From positions 64,872 to 128,871 of the forward strand of contig JANXAS010000001.1 of NCBI GenBank assembly GCA_025062195.1: a stretch of 64,000 nucleotides of DNA, in the 5' to 3' direction. This DNA is from Armatimonadota bacterium (GTDB lineage Bacteria; Armatimonadota; Fervidibacteria; Fervidibacterales; Thermosaccharophagaceae). Both the position numbers and the translations under genes were made by a program. Of this stretch, positions 26,833-41,800 are shown in pieces. The number at the start of each line of letters is the position of its first letter. Within the stretch, counting starts at the first letter, position 1. The notes under the pieces are model-generated. The model saw only the letters and a list, made by a program, of their open reading frames with translations, was not told the origin of the DNA and ran no database searches.

Positions 26833-29800
26833 TTAATTATGCCCGAATATTCCAGGTGCACGGAAGGTTATCGAACCATATGGCGTGCTAACAGTCGCAT
26901 CTATTGTGCACCGCCATACTCTTCCATCAGTCCCACCACTTAGCGTTGCAGCAGTGCCCCAACCTTCACCGTAATGCAACCACGGGTGCGTCCATCCATT
27001 GCTCGTTGTTTGGGAAGGATTTGACAGGCTGCCACCATCACTGCCAGATGTGGTGGAAATACTGAATGTAACTGATGTCCCATCTGGAACATTCGTGCCA
27101 TTTTGATCCCTTACGCGGATACGAATGTGTATCCTACCGCCGGTTGGTATGTGATATATTGCCACAGGCTCATTATAAAGCCCTGTTGTGGTGTTTAACC
27201 ACTCCCAATCAACTTGCGTTGGCACACCAGTGAAGCCAACATATGTGGATGCCATAACAATGCCTGTCTCACCGGTGGGCACAATCGCAGTCACGGTTGC
27301 ACTCAACCCCGCAAGAGAACGCTGTGAAACCAATGTGGCAATTGACGCCCCTTCCAATGTTTGTGCTCCGCCTCGGAAGCCAGACACCGTCCTTGGTCCC
27401 GTCTTATCGGTTGCCGGTGTGATTGAACCAGCAGTTGTAGTCCAGATTATCTCCACACCGTTAACTGGATTGCCAAACCTGTCAATGCATTGCGCCACAA
27501 TTCGTTGTCTGTCAACACCGTCAGCCCAAATGCTCGGTTCGTAAATCAGAGCTGGATCGTAGCCCATGAGTATCTTAACCACACCACCTGGCAGGTAGAC
27601 TTGTAAGCCGGTGTTGATGTGCGGGTAGTCGTGCACACGGATGTTGATCGTAGCGATTCCGGGTGTTGTGCCGGCTGTGTAAATAGCCGAAGCAACTCCA
27701 TTCCTGGTCACACTCGGTGTTGTCACCGTGCCAAGGTCAACTGAGAAGTCAATGACGGTGCCATCCGGAACAGCTAAGCCAAACTGGTCTGCGACTTTTA
27801 CCGTTATATTCGCAGTTGACCTACCATCAGGTGTGAGCCTTGCTCTGTCTATTGATGCCGATATCGTCGTCGGTATGCTCTTGACCATCGTTACAATGCA
27901 ATGTTGCCCACCAAGTTGCGTGCCATCCATATCAGTTCCGATGAAGAACGGCGAGCCAGCAGGCGCATTTGCCTTGACATAGGCATCCGTATCAACAGCC
28001 ACAACTTCGCTTACAAGTATTGCCATGCAAACTCCGCCAACTGTGCCTTGCTCATAGCCTGTTACTGGTCTTATCGTTCCACGATTTGCTATGAATGTCA
28101 CCCTCGTTCCGTCAACGACTGGGTTACCGTTGGCATCCCTCAATGTTACAGTTATGGTTGAATTTGCTATGCCATTCCCTGATATTGTCGGCGGGTTGGC
28201 CGACATCGTTGAGTGCGGATATGGTGCTGGCAAGCCCGGCATGAACTCAACCTGTATTGATTGCGACAGTATTGGGTTATTGTTCGGGTCTCGTATGACA
28301 GCCGTCACAGTTGCCCTGCCAGCAAGTGGACCGCTTACAAGCTGAATCTTTGCCACGCCTCCAATTGTTGCTGACCGATCAGATGGCAATCCGCTATCTG
28401 GGTCTTGAAGGACACCTCTATCGGTCATCCAGTGAACTATCGTTCCATCCGGCACTGGATTGCCAGCGGCGTCAAGGACTTGCGCTGTTATAAGCGATGT
28501 CGTTGGGAGCAACCCAACACCGCTAACATAAATCTTTGAAGGCTGTGCGCTTAGGGTCAATGTCGCTGCAGCCACTGGCTCAAATGTCACTTCAAGCGGA
28601 TCAAGCGTCGCATTGCCCGGTATACTATCACTGTAGACATAGGCTGCACCCACTCTTGCCCTCGCCGAAACATACGCCACAAGTGGCACTGTGCTTGAGC
28701 GGCTAACCAATGTGGCATTAGCCATACCGTTTATAGTATCGGCTCTCGCTGTTATCGTGCCCATAGGATTTCCAGGTGGATCGCCTGTTGCTGGTGGATA
28801 GCCAACTTTCGTATCCCGGCTGAAGAACTCAATTGTCGTTCCATCCCTGACCGGGTTGTTATTTGCGTCCTTGACCGTGGCTGTGATTGATGCTGTGCTT
28901 CTTCCATCAGCCGGTATGACAGTGGGCACTCCACCAAGCATTATTGATGCTGGGTCTCCCGGCAATATCGGTATGTCAAGCGTTCCAACGACGCTACCCA
29001 CTGCCGCCCTCACTCTCGCAATTCCGGATGTTGTGCCGGCGAGCAGTTTGACCTGTGCCGCACCACCAGCAGTTGTTGTTGCGGAAGCCTCAATCGCACC
29101 GAGTGTCGTGCTAAATGTAACTACTATTCCGGCACCAACTGGGTTACCGTTCACATCCCTAACAGTTGCTGTGGCTGTGCCCTCTATCGGCAATGCTGGT
29201 ATTGTCCCAACTGGTTGACCGTTAACCGTTACGCCAGTCACATACAGGTTCGGGACGCTAAAGCTCAATGTGATTGATGCAACCGGAGCTGCTTCAACGG
29301 TCACATTTACGCTCTTGACTATTCCACCAAAGTTTGCTGTCACTGTGGCTTGCCCTTGCGTTGTGCTTGTAAACCGTGTTGTGGCGATGCCCTGTGCATT
29401 CGTCTTGGATTGTGCTGGGACGACAGCTCCGCCAATTGCAGTGAAGTCAACAACGACACCTGGTATCGGATTCTGGAACTTATCAAGGACTGTCACTGTT
29501 ATAACCGACGGAGTTGTGCCGTCAGCTGGTATTGTTGATGGGCTCGGGCTTATCGTGCATTGCGATTCATCCGGCGGACCCGGCAGGAATGTCACCTGCA
29601 GGTTGGCAAACGCTGTGCCCGATGTAGCCGTGATGATAACAGGTCCAGCCACCCTTCCACTCCTTAGCCTGATTATCGCTACACCTTGAATCGTCTTACG
29701 CTGCCAACCAGGCGCAGTTACATCTTCATCTGGGGTTTGAGCTGAATCAATTGAACCAGAAGATGCTGAGAATGTGACCAAAGTCCCATCAGGGACTGGC

Positions 29801-32800
29801 TGCCCTCTCGCAGTAACAGTAGCTGTAACAGTCATTGCGCTTTGACCATCGTCTGCCACAATTGTCGTCGGAGTGGCTGCAAGCACAACTGTATCGGCAA
29901 GGACGCTGCTGAATGTCACCTGAGCCATAGCGGACTTATCGCCAGCCCTTGCTATAACTGTTGCCGTAACGGTCTTATCACTCGCTATGCTGCGCAATGT
30001 TGTCGTTGCAATACCCCTGCCATCCGTAACCGATTTAGGCACAGGTATAGTCCCGATGTCGGATGTGAATGCCACTGGCACTGATGGTATTGCGTTGCCA
30101 TGCATATCGCGCACTATTGCTGATATGGTCGCTAAGCTTGCCCCATCAGCAGGTATTGCAGTTGGGTTAGCAAAGCACACAATTGTGTGAACAGGACCAG
30201 GCATGTATGTGATGCTACCTATTCCAGTTGCCGTCACACCGCCCCTTGTTGCTGCGACTGATATTGTCACCGTCCCAACAGTTGTGCCTGCCGTTAGGCG
30301 CGCCTTTGCGATGCCAGCCATGTTGCCAACGCCAATTGTCACTGTCTCGGTCATCGGCGAGCCATCATTGTCGCTGCCATACTCATCAGTCAACACTCCT
30401 TGGTTGGCTGCAATTGAGAATCTGGCAGTGCCACCTTCAACTGGTATTCCATTTGTGTCAAGCACAAGTGCGGTTATGATGGCACTTGATGGCTCAACTC
30501 CAACGCCGCTAACATAAATTGAGCTTGGCTCTGCACTCACTTGCACACTCGCAGGCACACTCGGCTCATACACAACTTGCATACTCTCGCTTGCCTGTGC
30601 CGGCGGCAAATTGTTCGGGTCGGTTGTGTCATCAGCTATTCGGAATGCATGCACAACAATCGTGACAGTGCCAGCAGTCTTGCTTGAGCGCAATACCGCA
30701 GCTGCAATGCCACCCTGAGTGAATGCCCTAACCTGTGTCCTATTCAGAGCAACATCGTAAGTGCCACCAATAAACATGCCCGGTTGCTCATTGTCCTGTG
30801 TCGCAAAGAACCAAACAGGTGTCGCATCCGCCACATTGTTCCCGTTAACATCAACAATGCGCGCTGTTACCACAACTTGGCTGTAACCATTTGCGATCAC
30901 TCGGTTGGGAACTGCAGTGAGCCTCACTCGCCTTGCAGCGCCCGGGCGGAACTTAACCGTAGTTTGAGCACTCACTCCATTAGTCTGCGCAGTAACAATG
31001 ACATTGTTATCCGAAACGGTGCTGCTTGTAAGAGTCGCTCTTGCAATCCCACCATAAGTAGGCTTTGCTGCCTCAATTGTCCCTCTCGTGGTGCTGAAGA
31101 AGACAATTGTGCCATCAGGTGCCGGATTGCCAGCTGCATCCGTTACAACCGCCGTTATCGTTGTCGCCTCAACACCATCGGCGCCGAGAACATCAATCTC
31201 CGGCGGCTCAGCGGTGATTGTGATTCTGGCAATTGCATTCGGTATGAACCTTATCGTGATGGACGCTTGCACTTTCGTCTCCGTTGCCGTTACAGTCACC
31301 GTAGCACTCCCAGGACGATTTGGCGCCTTGAGTGTGGCGACTGCAACACCATTCCTCGTGCTGCCCTCACCCGAGATGGTCACATTCAAATCAGCTGGGG
31401 TTGGATCAACTCGCCACTCAACAACTGTGCCATCGTAAACCGGATTGCCAACAACATCAAATACGGCAGCTGTTATCCTCGCAGTTGAAGCGCCATCGGC
31501 TGTCACTGTCGTCGGGGCTGCCGTTAGGGCAATATATGCCGGAAGACCAACGAACAGGATTTCAACTGCGCTGCTAACATACCCAGTGCTCGTTTGAGCC
31601 TTCGCTGTGACAAGCTCACGCCGTGGAGCGCTATTTGCGGTGTCACCACGCAATGTCGCCACAGCTACGCCATTCCTCGTCGTCACCGGCATCGGTGTTA
31701 TGAACTGGCTTGTGCCACTTATCTCAAACATGACTTGTGTGCCGTCAGCCACTGGATTGCCAACGGCATCGCGCAGCGTTGCCGTTATGAGCGATGTCAT
31801 TCCTGTGCCAGCCTTAAGGCTCACTGGCGATGCAGTCACGATGATGGATGCCGGTTCACCGGGAACAAAGGAGATAGTTACAGGCGCACTCGTTATACCA
31901 GCGACTGTTGCTGTAACATTCGCAATCCCTGGCAGCCTCGGGCTGGTAAGCATCACGCTTGCCTGACCGGTGCCGCCGCTTGTCACGGTTGTGAATGTCT
32001 GAAGACCATTCGGGAATGTCCCAAGGTTCGTTGTGAATGTCACTGGAACACCGTCAATGACCGGACGGCTCAGTGCATCCATCACTGTTGCAACAATAGC
32101 TGATGTGCTCACTCCATCCGCAAACACCTTTGTCGGACTGGCAGCGAGTGTCACCCTCGCCGGAACACCAGTTGTGAATACAACTTCAACAGTCGCCATT
32201 GGCTCAAAGCCATAAGATGGTATCCTGTCGCCATCGGCATCATACCATGCCGTCACAACTGCCGGCGCATTTTGCGGTGTTGGTTGCATTGAGCTTGTCA
32301 GTGCCGCAACCACTTGCCCGCCAACAGTCCTTCCGACTGAGGTGACGCTTCCAGCAGTGGTTGTGAAGTTGATTATCGTCCCATCAGCGACTGGCATACC
32401 AGTGATGTCCCTTGCCACCACAGTTATTGCCGAAGTTGACCTGCCATCAGCAATGATGACTGTCGGGGTAGCTGTCGCAATCAACTCGGCTGGTTCCCCA
32501 GCAAAGCGCACCTGAGCGAGCGCCGAAACCAATATGCCGCCATCGGAGAGCACATTGGCACGCACCGTGTAAACTCCGATGTCATTCTTTGAGGCACGCA
32601 CAAGCTTGATTTGAGCCAATCCGCTGACGGTATTAACGATATTGCTATATGTGCCATCAAGCCTGCGCAGGTTGTATGTGTAGTCAGTGCCATCGTAAGC
32701 TGTGACAATAAATTCAACCCTCGTTCTATCCTCAACTGGATTGTTGAGCCTATCAAGGGCTGTCGCCGTTATTAGCACTTCACGCCCATCCTCAGGGAAG

Positions 32801-35800
32801 ACGACTGCCGGAACAACCGACAGCGATACCGATGCAGCCGGACCAGGCTTGAAGCTGACCACAACTTGCCTTGCGAGCAAGCCAACCTGCACAGTAACAG
32901 TGGCAAGCCCAGTCTGACTGCTGACGAGCGACGCGCTCGCCTCACCATTGACAGTGCTCGTTGGGTATGTCGTTCCTGGGGCAGGCGCACCAACAAATGT
33001 TCCAAGGTTGGTCTGGAAGATGACCGGTGTGCCATCAGCCACTGGGTTGCCAAGCTCATCCTTGACTGTCGCCTTAAGCTGGACTATGCTCACTCCATCA
33101 GCAATCTGCGTCTGAGGCTGTGCGGTGAGCATAAGTGACGCAACCGGTCCGGCACTGAAGATGACATCAACTGTCCCGGATGTCTCACCTGCATCCACAT
33201 CATTGTTGTTATTCGCATCATAGAATGCCGTTACCCTAACAGGCTGCGCTTGTGGGACTGGGCTGCTTGTAAGTGTTGCCCTCGCCTCACCGTTAACTGT
33301 CGTAGTTTGGGCATCAATTCTTCCAGCTGTTGTCTTCCACTTGATTGGTGTGCCATCGGCGACTGCGTGGCTGTTGGCATCGGTGACAAGCGCACGAATT
33401 TGCGATGTGCTCACTCCATCAGCCCTTATTGAACTCGGCGTGGCGGTTAGCGTTATTCGTGCCGGTTCCTTCGCCAATACAACTTCAACTGTTGAGCGCA
33501 CAATGCCAGTTGCCGTATTTGCTTCTGCAGTCACTGGGCAAGTGCCTGGCACCGGAACAGCTGCATTGCCAATCAGCGTCACCGATGCTTGTCCGTTAGC
33601 TGTCTTAACGCTCTCGGCTATCGGATTGTTGTCGGCATCGGGCTGCAACCTGCCATGATTGACACTTGGTATGCTGAACCTGACGACCGTGCCATCCGGG
33701 ACTGGCTTTCCAAAGCCATCCATAACAGTGGCGGTGATGCGAGACTGTCCACCATCGGCTTTGATTATCGTTGGCGTCGCCACAAGCTGTATTGTTGCCG
33801 TTGGTGTGATGAATTCAACCTGCACTTGCACGCTGCTTGCGCTCCCGGAGACTGCGGTTATAGTCGCTATGCCAACCCTGTTGCTACGTATCTGCGTTAT
33901 AGCCACGCCTCGCGCATCGGTTGGAACCTGCGCATTGGTGAATGCTCCGAGAGTTGTGCTAAATGTCACAGCCACTGCAGGCACTGGATTGCCAGCAGTA
34001 TCTCTCACCTCAGCCCTCACAGTTGCCACCGTTTGATTGTCAGCCGGCACTTTGTCCGGCACCACCGACAGCTCAACAAAAGCTGGCATGCCAGAAGTTA
34101 TGGTCACTGTGACAGTCCCGATTGCATCGCCGGATGTTGCAGTGACATGAGCGACGCCAGCAAGCCCAGCCTGAGAGCGCAATGTCACATTTGCCCTTCC
34201 ATTGAGCGTCTCAACATACTGCACTGTTGAGCCGTTTGTGAACAAACCAAAGTTGGTGACGAATGTCACAACTGTCCCATCCGGCACTGGATTGCCATTT
34301 GCATCATTTACAATCGCTGTTATCGTTGACGCCGTCCTATCATCCGCTGGTATGGCTGGTGGAACAGCCGTAAGAGTTATGCTCGCTGCCCTGACGGCTG
34401 TAAATGTCACCATTGTCGTTGCAGTCATGGCACCACTTTGAGCTGTAGCTGCAACTACAACATCAACACTGCTTGAGATGCTCCTCAAGGTTGCCGATGC
34501 AGCTCCGAGGACATTCGTATTCGCTGTTGCTTGTGTGACAGTGCCCCTTGTTGCTGAGAACGCCACAGGTTGATTTGGCACCGGGTTGCCATACTGGTCT
34601 TGCACTTTGGCTATGAGCGTGCATGTGCTAATGCCATCAGCCGGAATTGAACTTGGCATCGCCGCAAGTGTTATCGCAGCTGGCGGTCCTGGTTGAACTG
34701 GTATGCTCAGCGACGCTACAGCTTGACCGCTTTCAGCCGTGATAAGCGCAACACCGCTTTCAGTCTCAGCGCTCACATCAAGCATAGCTGCAACTTGCCC
34801 ATTTACGGTTGTCGCCTCGTATGTTGGCTGCTTGCTCTCAACGAAGATGCCCTTGCTGGTGCGCAATGTGACTGGTGTGCCGTTGGCTATGCGTCTTCCT
34901 TGAGCGTCGAGCACAATCGCTATCACTTTGCTTTGCGTCACTCTGCCAGGTATGCCGCCAACGCTGAGCATACTTGGCTGAGCGCTCAGCTGTATCGCAG
35001 TTGGCTCAACCTTTGCAAAGCGCACTATCGTGCTATCGCTCTTGCCATTGGAAGTTGCCGTCACTGTGACATTCGTTTCGGTCGTTGTGGAACGCAATGT
35101 GGCTTGTGCCTGCCCGTTGACTGTAGCTGCAGGGCTGCCGACAACCGTCCCAGCAGTTGCACTGAATGTCACCTGAGTGCCGTCCTCAACCGGATTGCCG
35201 TTCTTGTCCAACACAGTCGCCGTCAATCGCGAAGTGCTAACTCCATCGGCAAGTATCACATTCGGGCTGGCAATCAAAGTCACTTGCTCCGGCGCACCAG
35301 GCTTAACCCTTACCGTCAAGCTGGCTATAGCACTGCCAGCTTGTGCGGTTATGACAGCATTGCCGGATTGCAAACCGCTTGTGAATGTCGCTGTTGCAAT
35401 TCCTTGTCCGTTCGTCGTGACACTTGATGTTACACTGCCAAGCGTTGTCGTCAGGAAGACTGGCACACCGCCAACCGGCGCATTGTTCGCATCCCGCACC
35501 GTAATTGTGATGGTTGCGCTCTCCGGTGTCTTCCCGACGCCATGAACATAAACCTCATCAACATCGCTCCTTAAGCTCAATGCTGCCGGCACACCCTTTA
35601 TGACTGTAACTGTTATGCGCTTTGAAACCGGACCAGATGCAGCTGTGACATAAGCTACGCCAACCGATGTGCTCGTGAGCGTTGCCACCGCTATCCCCTG
35701 CGCATTAGTAAACGCTGTCTGCGGCACAATCGTCCCGACAGTCGTGGAGAAGTAAACAGGGGCATTAGAAACTGGGTTGTTGTTTGCATCCTTAACTGTG

Positions 35801-38800
35801 GCGATAATGCGAGAAACTGTGACGCCATCTGCGACGATCCTGTCAGGCTCAGCTGCAAGTTCAATGCTTGCTGGGGCACCCGATGTTATGAGCACGAGCA
35901 CTGATGCCATAACATCATTCTCAGCCTTCGCTGAAACAGTCGCAGTGCCGATATCATTGCCACTGGTAAGCAGGACGAAAGTCCTTCCGCCAACTGTGCT
36001 CCTTTGAGCGCCGTTAGCTGGATTGCCATCCTCATCCGGTGAGAGCGTTCCAAGTGTGCTTTGGAATGTTATGAGCGTTCCATCCCAGACTGAATTTCCA
36101 GCTGCATCCACAACTCGTGCTGTTATCGTTGAGGTATCTACTCCGCCAGCACGTATTTGCGCCGGTGCCGCCGTTAAAACGATGTTTGCCGGCGCACCAA
36201 TGAGCGTTACGCTCACGCTGCCAGAAGATGTGCCAACCGATGCAGTAACTGTTGCAACGCCGGGCTCACGACCGCTTAACAATGCCACCGTAACTTGCCC
36301 ATCATAACCCCTTACGCTTACCTGTATGCCTGCAAGTTCTGGCGATTCATCATTAGCCGTAATAGTTCCAAGCGTCGTTGCGAATGTCACCAATGTGCCT
36401 TGTGCCACCGGCTCGTTTGTCACCGCATCTCTCAGGAATGCCGTTATCGTTGATGTGGATATGCCATCGGCTCGTATTGTGTCTGGATTGGCAATAACCC
36501 TGATGGCAAGTGGGCGGAATACAACATCCTCTTGCGCCCTCGTTACAACGCCATCACGCACGAATGTTGCAGTGACTGTAGCAGCGCCAGGGTTGAACGG
36601 CGCCACCAAGCGCACCTTCACAACCCCATTGGCATCGGTATCAACTCCATTAATCGGCAAGTCTGTTCCAGCGAGTGTCTTCAAAGTGCCATTTGTTGTG
36701 GTGAACCTGATGTTATCGTCATCCCTTGCTGGGTCAGTCTTAATCGGGTTGCCTTGAGCATCTCTTAGCGTGAGGGTTAATACGGCATAGCTTACGCCAT
36801 CAGCTGGCAGGCTCGCCCTGTCAGATACCAGTGTCATCACCGCTGGCACTCCAACCATTTGAACGGCTGTGCTGCCAACTTGCGCAAGCCTAACCGTCGT
36901 CCCGTTGACTATCGCCTCATCGATCCAAACCTTTGCGATGCCTGCCCTTGTGCTGCTCCTCAAGGTTGCAGTTGCAACTCCATTAGCGTCGGTGGCATCC
37001 CTTGCCTCTCTACCATCGGCTGAGATGGCATTCACAAATGTGGCGTTGTCCGTCCTAAACACACCTATAGTGCCAAGTGGCACAGGGTTGCCATTGGCAT
37101 CACGAAGTGTTGCCGTTATCGTTGATGTAGCTAAGCCATTTGCCGGTATCGTGGAAGGTGCAGCAGTTAGCGTTGCCGAGTGTGGCTTTGCCGATTGCAG
37201 TATCATGTTATAAACAAGGCTCGCTTTACCACTTACCACATTGATTTGCACATTCCTTGCATCATCGGATATGTTCAAACCGCTTCGGTAGACTATCGTG
37301 ACAACTCCATTGCTTGTAAGCGCAGTCTGACGGGTTCCGCCACTTGGCAGGAAGATACCATCATCAACATTGCCGCTTGCTATTTCAAACTGAACTGGCG
37401 TCTCGTCCCGGACTGGGTTGCCTTTTGCATCCCTAACCTCAACTCGCAATGTGCTTGTGGCTATCATGTTGCCGGGTATTTGCCGCGGTTGCGCCGTCAC
37501 CCTCAGCTGCGCAGCATCGCTTGAAACGAATGTCACATTCGCTGTGCCGATTGCAGTTCCAGCCTTAACCGTTATTGTTGCAGTAGTGGTAGCAGTGCTT
37601 CCGGCAAGCAGCTTTACAGTTGCGATGCCACCATTGTCAACGATTGTATCCCCCTTAACTGTAACGGTTGTGCCAGTTTCGTGATTGGCGCCAGTTTCAA
37701 GGTCGTCAAGCAAACCAGCATTTGTTGAGAAGATGAAGTCAACGCTCCTTTTGCCCTTAATGACATTTGGCACTCCAGCACCGGGTGTGCCACCAAGCTC
37801 AATGTTGATTGGATTCTTTTGCGCATCAAAAGCCCTTGCCGTTATAGTTGCCTCACCAACGCCAGCTTCAATGACAGGCGGTATGGCACTTGCGACAACC
37901 GTTACAGGTGGACCTGGCACGAAGACAAGTTGTGTTGCGGCGAATACTGGGTCAACGATTGCCGCAACCTGCCCGACGCAGAATATGCTTGAGAGAAGCT
38001 CATTCCTCGCCCTGCCATTTTGAGTCATTGAGACGCCGCCCTGCGCTGTCTGGCGGAAGTTAGGGTCAATCTTCCATGTGACAGCTGTGCCATCCCTGAC
38101 CGGGTTGCCGAATCGGTCAGTCACATAGGCTATGAGTTCATAATAGTCAATGTTGTTTGCTTCAACTGGTTCCTCGTTTGGATTTACAACTTTGCCACGG
38201 CTGTTTCTAACCTCAATGGTTATGTTTGCAGCGCTTCCGGGGATAAACCTGACCTTAACTTGCCCTATAGCGCTCCTGCCTTCGTAAGTTGCAGTAGCCG
38301 TTACCGTTGCTTCTCCAACAGTTGTGTCGCTGTAAAGTGTAGCGGTTGCTACACCCTGAGCATCCGTTATCCCCTGCCCAACGACAATGAAGCCTTTATC
38401 TGTGGAGAATGTAACAACTGCCCCTTCAACTGGGCGATTGCTTGAATCAAGGGCTAATACCGAGATCGCCGACCCAAATGCACCAACCGGAACCTCAACT
38501 GGGTTCGCCGATATGAGCACCTTTGCAATGTCAACTGGAACATATGTCACTTGCGCCGTAGCAACATACCTCAACACTCTTACCCTTACATTAGCGATGC
38601 CCGATACCTTGCTTGATGTAAGCTTCGCTATAGCTTCACCACCTTGAACAGTCACTACCTTCGGCGTCACATCACCATTGTCAACACTAAACTCAGCATC
38701 AACACCGCTAACAACATTGTTGGCTACATCCATCACCCTTGCCCTTACGAATGTGTTATCCACCCCATCCGCCTTTAACCTGTCTTTGTCAATCACCAAG

Positions 38801-41800
38801 CTAACCGCAAGTGGGTTCATAACAACATTCACACTCTGCCTCGCCTCAGCACCATCAAGCTTCGCCACCGCCACAACCGTAGCACTCCCAGGAACTATGT
38901 CCGACTGCAACTGTATCCTGACAACTCCATTCTTAGCCTCACTATCATCCCTGTTTACCAACTTCCCTGCATTGGTGCTAAACACAACACCACTTGCATC
39001 AATCACCCTACCCAAACTATCCCTCAATGTCGCCTGTATAGTTGCCAAACTTACACCGTCTGCAGGTATGCTCAACCTGTCCACACTCAATGTCAAACCA
39101 GGCGCTATAGCAGCAATCTCAACTATTGCCTGATCACTCGGCTCACCTGCATCCAACACCTTGTCCCCATCCTTGTCTATAAACCCAACAACACTTGCCA
39201 ACCCTGCCTTAGGCAAACTCCTCAACCCAACAATAGCTTGCCCATTTATAGTCGTAGCCTGAACAACTTGAATGTTTGATAGCCTGGGTCCAAATGTCCC
39301 CAAATTAGTCCTAAATGTAACTACCGTCCCATCCTGAACAAAATTGCCATCAGAATCCAATACAGTTGCAGTTATCTGGCTGACGCTGTTTCCATCTGCA
39401 GGTATGCTGTATGGATTTGCGTCAACTACTACAACAGATGCCTCCTTTGCCCTCAACATTATGCCCACGCTGCCGCTTATGCCAAGCGACATAACTTCTC
39501 CAGTTACTGTTGCAACTCCTGCTCTAACCCCTGCAGTGTATGTGCAAATTGCAACGCCGTTCTTGGTTTCTGACCTTGCCGGGTTAACTTGCCCATTATC
39601 TGTCCTGAAGTCAACCAGTATACCATCAGCTACTGGAACTCCAGCGGCTGAGTCAAGCAATCGTGCTATTACAGTTGCCGTTGTTCTCCCATCGGCGCTC
39701 ATTTGCGCCTTGTCAGTTGTGACGACAATGGAAACAGCGTTAAATGTGACAACTGCAGAACCGGATGCTATAGCGCCATTTATGACAGAGCTTGCCGTCA
39801 CAGTCGCCACGCCGGGCACCGTTGGAGCTATAAGCTCAATTGGTGGTGTTATGCCGTTTTGATCAGTTATTGCGCTATCTGCCGTCAAGCGCCCGAATGT
39901 CGTGGTGAAAGCGACATTAATGCCGCCAAGTGGGTTGCCTTGAGTATCACGCACAGCAGCCGTAATTTGGGTCTTACTTGCGCCATCCGCTGGCAACTGC
40001 GTCTTAGACAAAGTTAACGAAATTGAGGCTGGCACTGGTATTGCCTGAATGACCACCTTTGCGCCTTGAGTGCCAAAGTCCGGTGCACCGTCTCTATCTA
40101 TGTCAATGAAAGCATTAACTGTGATAATGCCGGGTTGGACACTTCGCAATATGACGCTGCACGAACCTGCCATAGTCGGCAGATGCACTTGCCTTATACC
40201 TGTGCCGGCAGCACCAAATGTGCCTCCATCGCTGACAAACCCAATAAGCGTCCCATCTGCAGCTGGATTGCCGGCTTCATCGTATACACTCGCAGTGATT
40301 GTAACAGTGCTTATGCCATCTGCCAGCAATGTCGGGCTTGACGCTGTTGCCACAACTGTCTTTGACGCACCTGGAAGAAGGTTTATAGTCAACGACTGGG
40401 CAATATTGAGGGCAACTGCACGAGCGGTTATAGTCGCTACACCAGCTTGCCTGCTTGCAATGTATGTCGCCCTCGCTACCCCACTTAAAGTTTGAACCTC
40501 TTCGGGCAAAACTTGCCCATTATCTGCCGAAAACCTTATTGTCACTCCATCAGCAACCGGCAAACCAGATGTGTCGCTAACATTCGCCGTTATCAACGCC
40601 GTTGACTTACCATCCGCCCTAAGCTCATTCACACTGCTGCTAAGCCTTATGACAACTGGATTCATAGTTATGCTCCCGCTGCCACTCCTCTCAACACCCT
40701 GATAAACACAACTTGCAACAACTGTAGCCATACCACCAACAGTTGATGCAACCAAATCAGCCTCCGCAACACCATTTGCATCACTCTTAACCTCCGAAGG
40801 CTCAACCCTGCCCAAATTGCTCGTCAACCTAACCAACATACCACCTATCGCCTTACCCTGTGCATCCCTCAAACTCACCCTCACCCTTGCCCTGCTAACC
40901 CCATCCGCTGGCATCATTTCCCTGTTCAATGTCACTGTTATGCCAGCACCAACTCCTACTGCCTCAACCTTTACTTGCCCAACAACAGTCCCAGTATCAG
41001 CAACATAATCCCTGTCATTGTCAACAAAACCTTCTATGCTTATCACCTTAGCCTCCTCACTCCTGATATCAACCCTCGCCAACCCGCCAGCAGTCGACAA
41101 ATGAACCTGCCTTACCTGTGTCCCAGCCGCACCAAATGTCCCTCCATCAGACCTTATGCAAACTACAGTCCCATCCATAGCCGCATTGCCAGATTCATCA
41201 TACACCCTCGCCTCTATGCTTACCACATCATTGCCATCTGCCATAAACCTCGGCGAACTTGATACCATAACCACCCTCTTTGCCTGCATAGGCAGCAATG
41301 TTATGCTCAAACTGCCACTTATTCCAAGAGATATTACCTGACCCACTATCGTCGCTACAACTGCCCTGTTTCCAGATGTGTATGTGGCTATGGCTACACC
41401 ATTGACAGTTGGAACAATGGCAGGATTTATGCTCCCCTCATTAGCAGCAAAATTCACAACAACTCCATCAGCAACCGGCAAACCAGATGTGTCAAGCAAG
41501 CGAGCACGCACAGAAGTAGTTGCAATACCATTAGCTCTCAGGACATTGCTATCGGCGCTTAAGACAATGGTGACTGGGTTGAAAGTGACATTCGTTCTCG
41601 CAACCGAAGTCCCACCAATTGTGGCGGTTGGCGGTATTGTAGCAGTTACGGTTGCCACTGCTGGGGTTGTTGGTGCTATCAACTTAACAGTTGCCGTTCC
41701 ATCTGCACCAGTTTGAACTGCCTCTTCGCTCAAGCTGCCCGCAGTAGTTGTGAATCTAACCGTAAGACCCCTAACTGGGCGATTTTGGACATCAAGTGCC

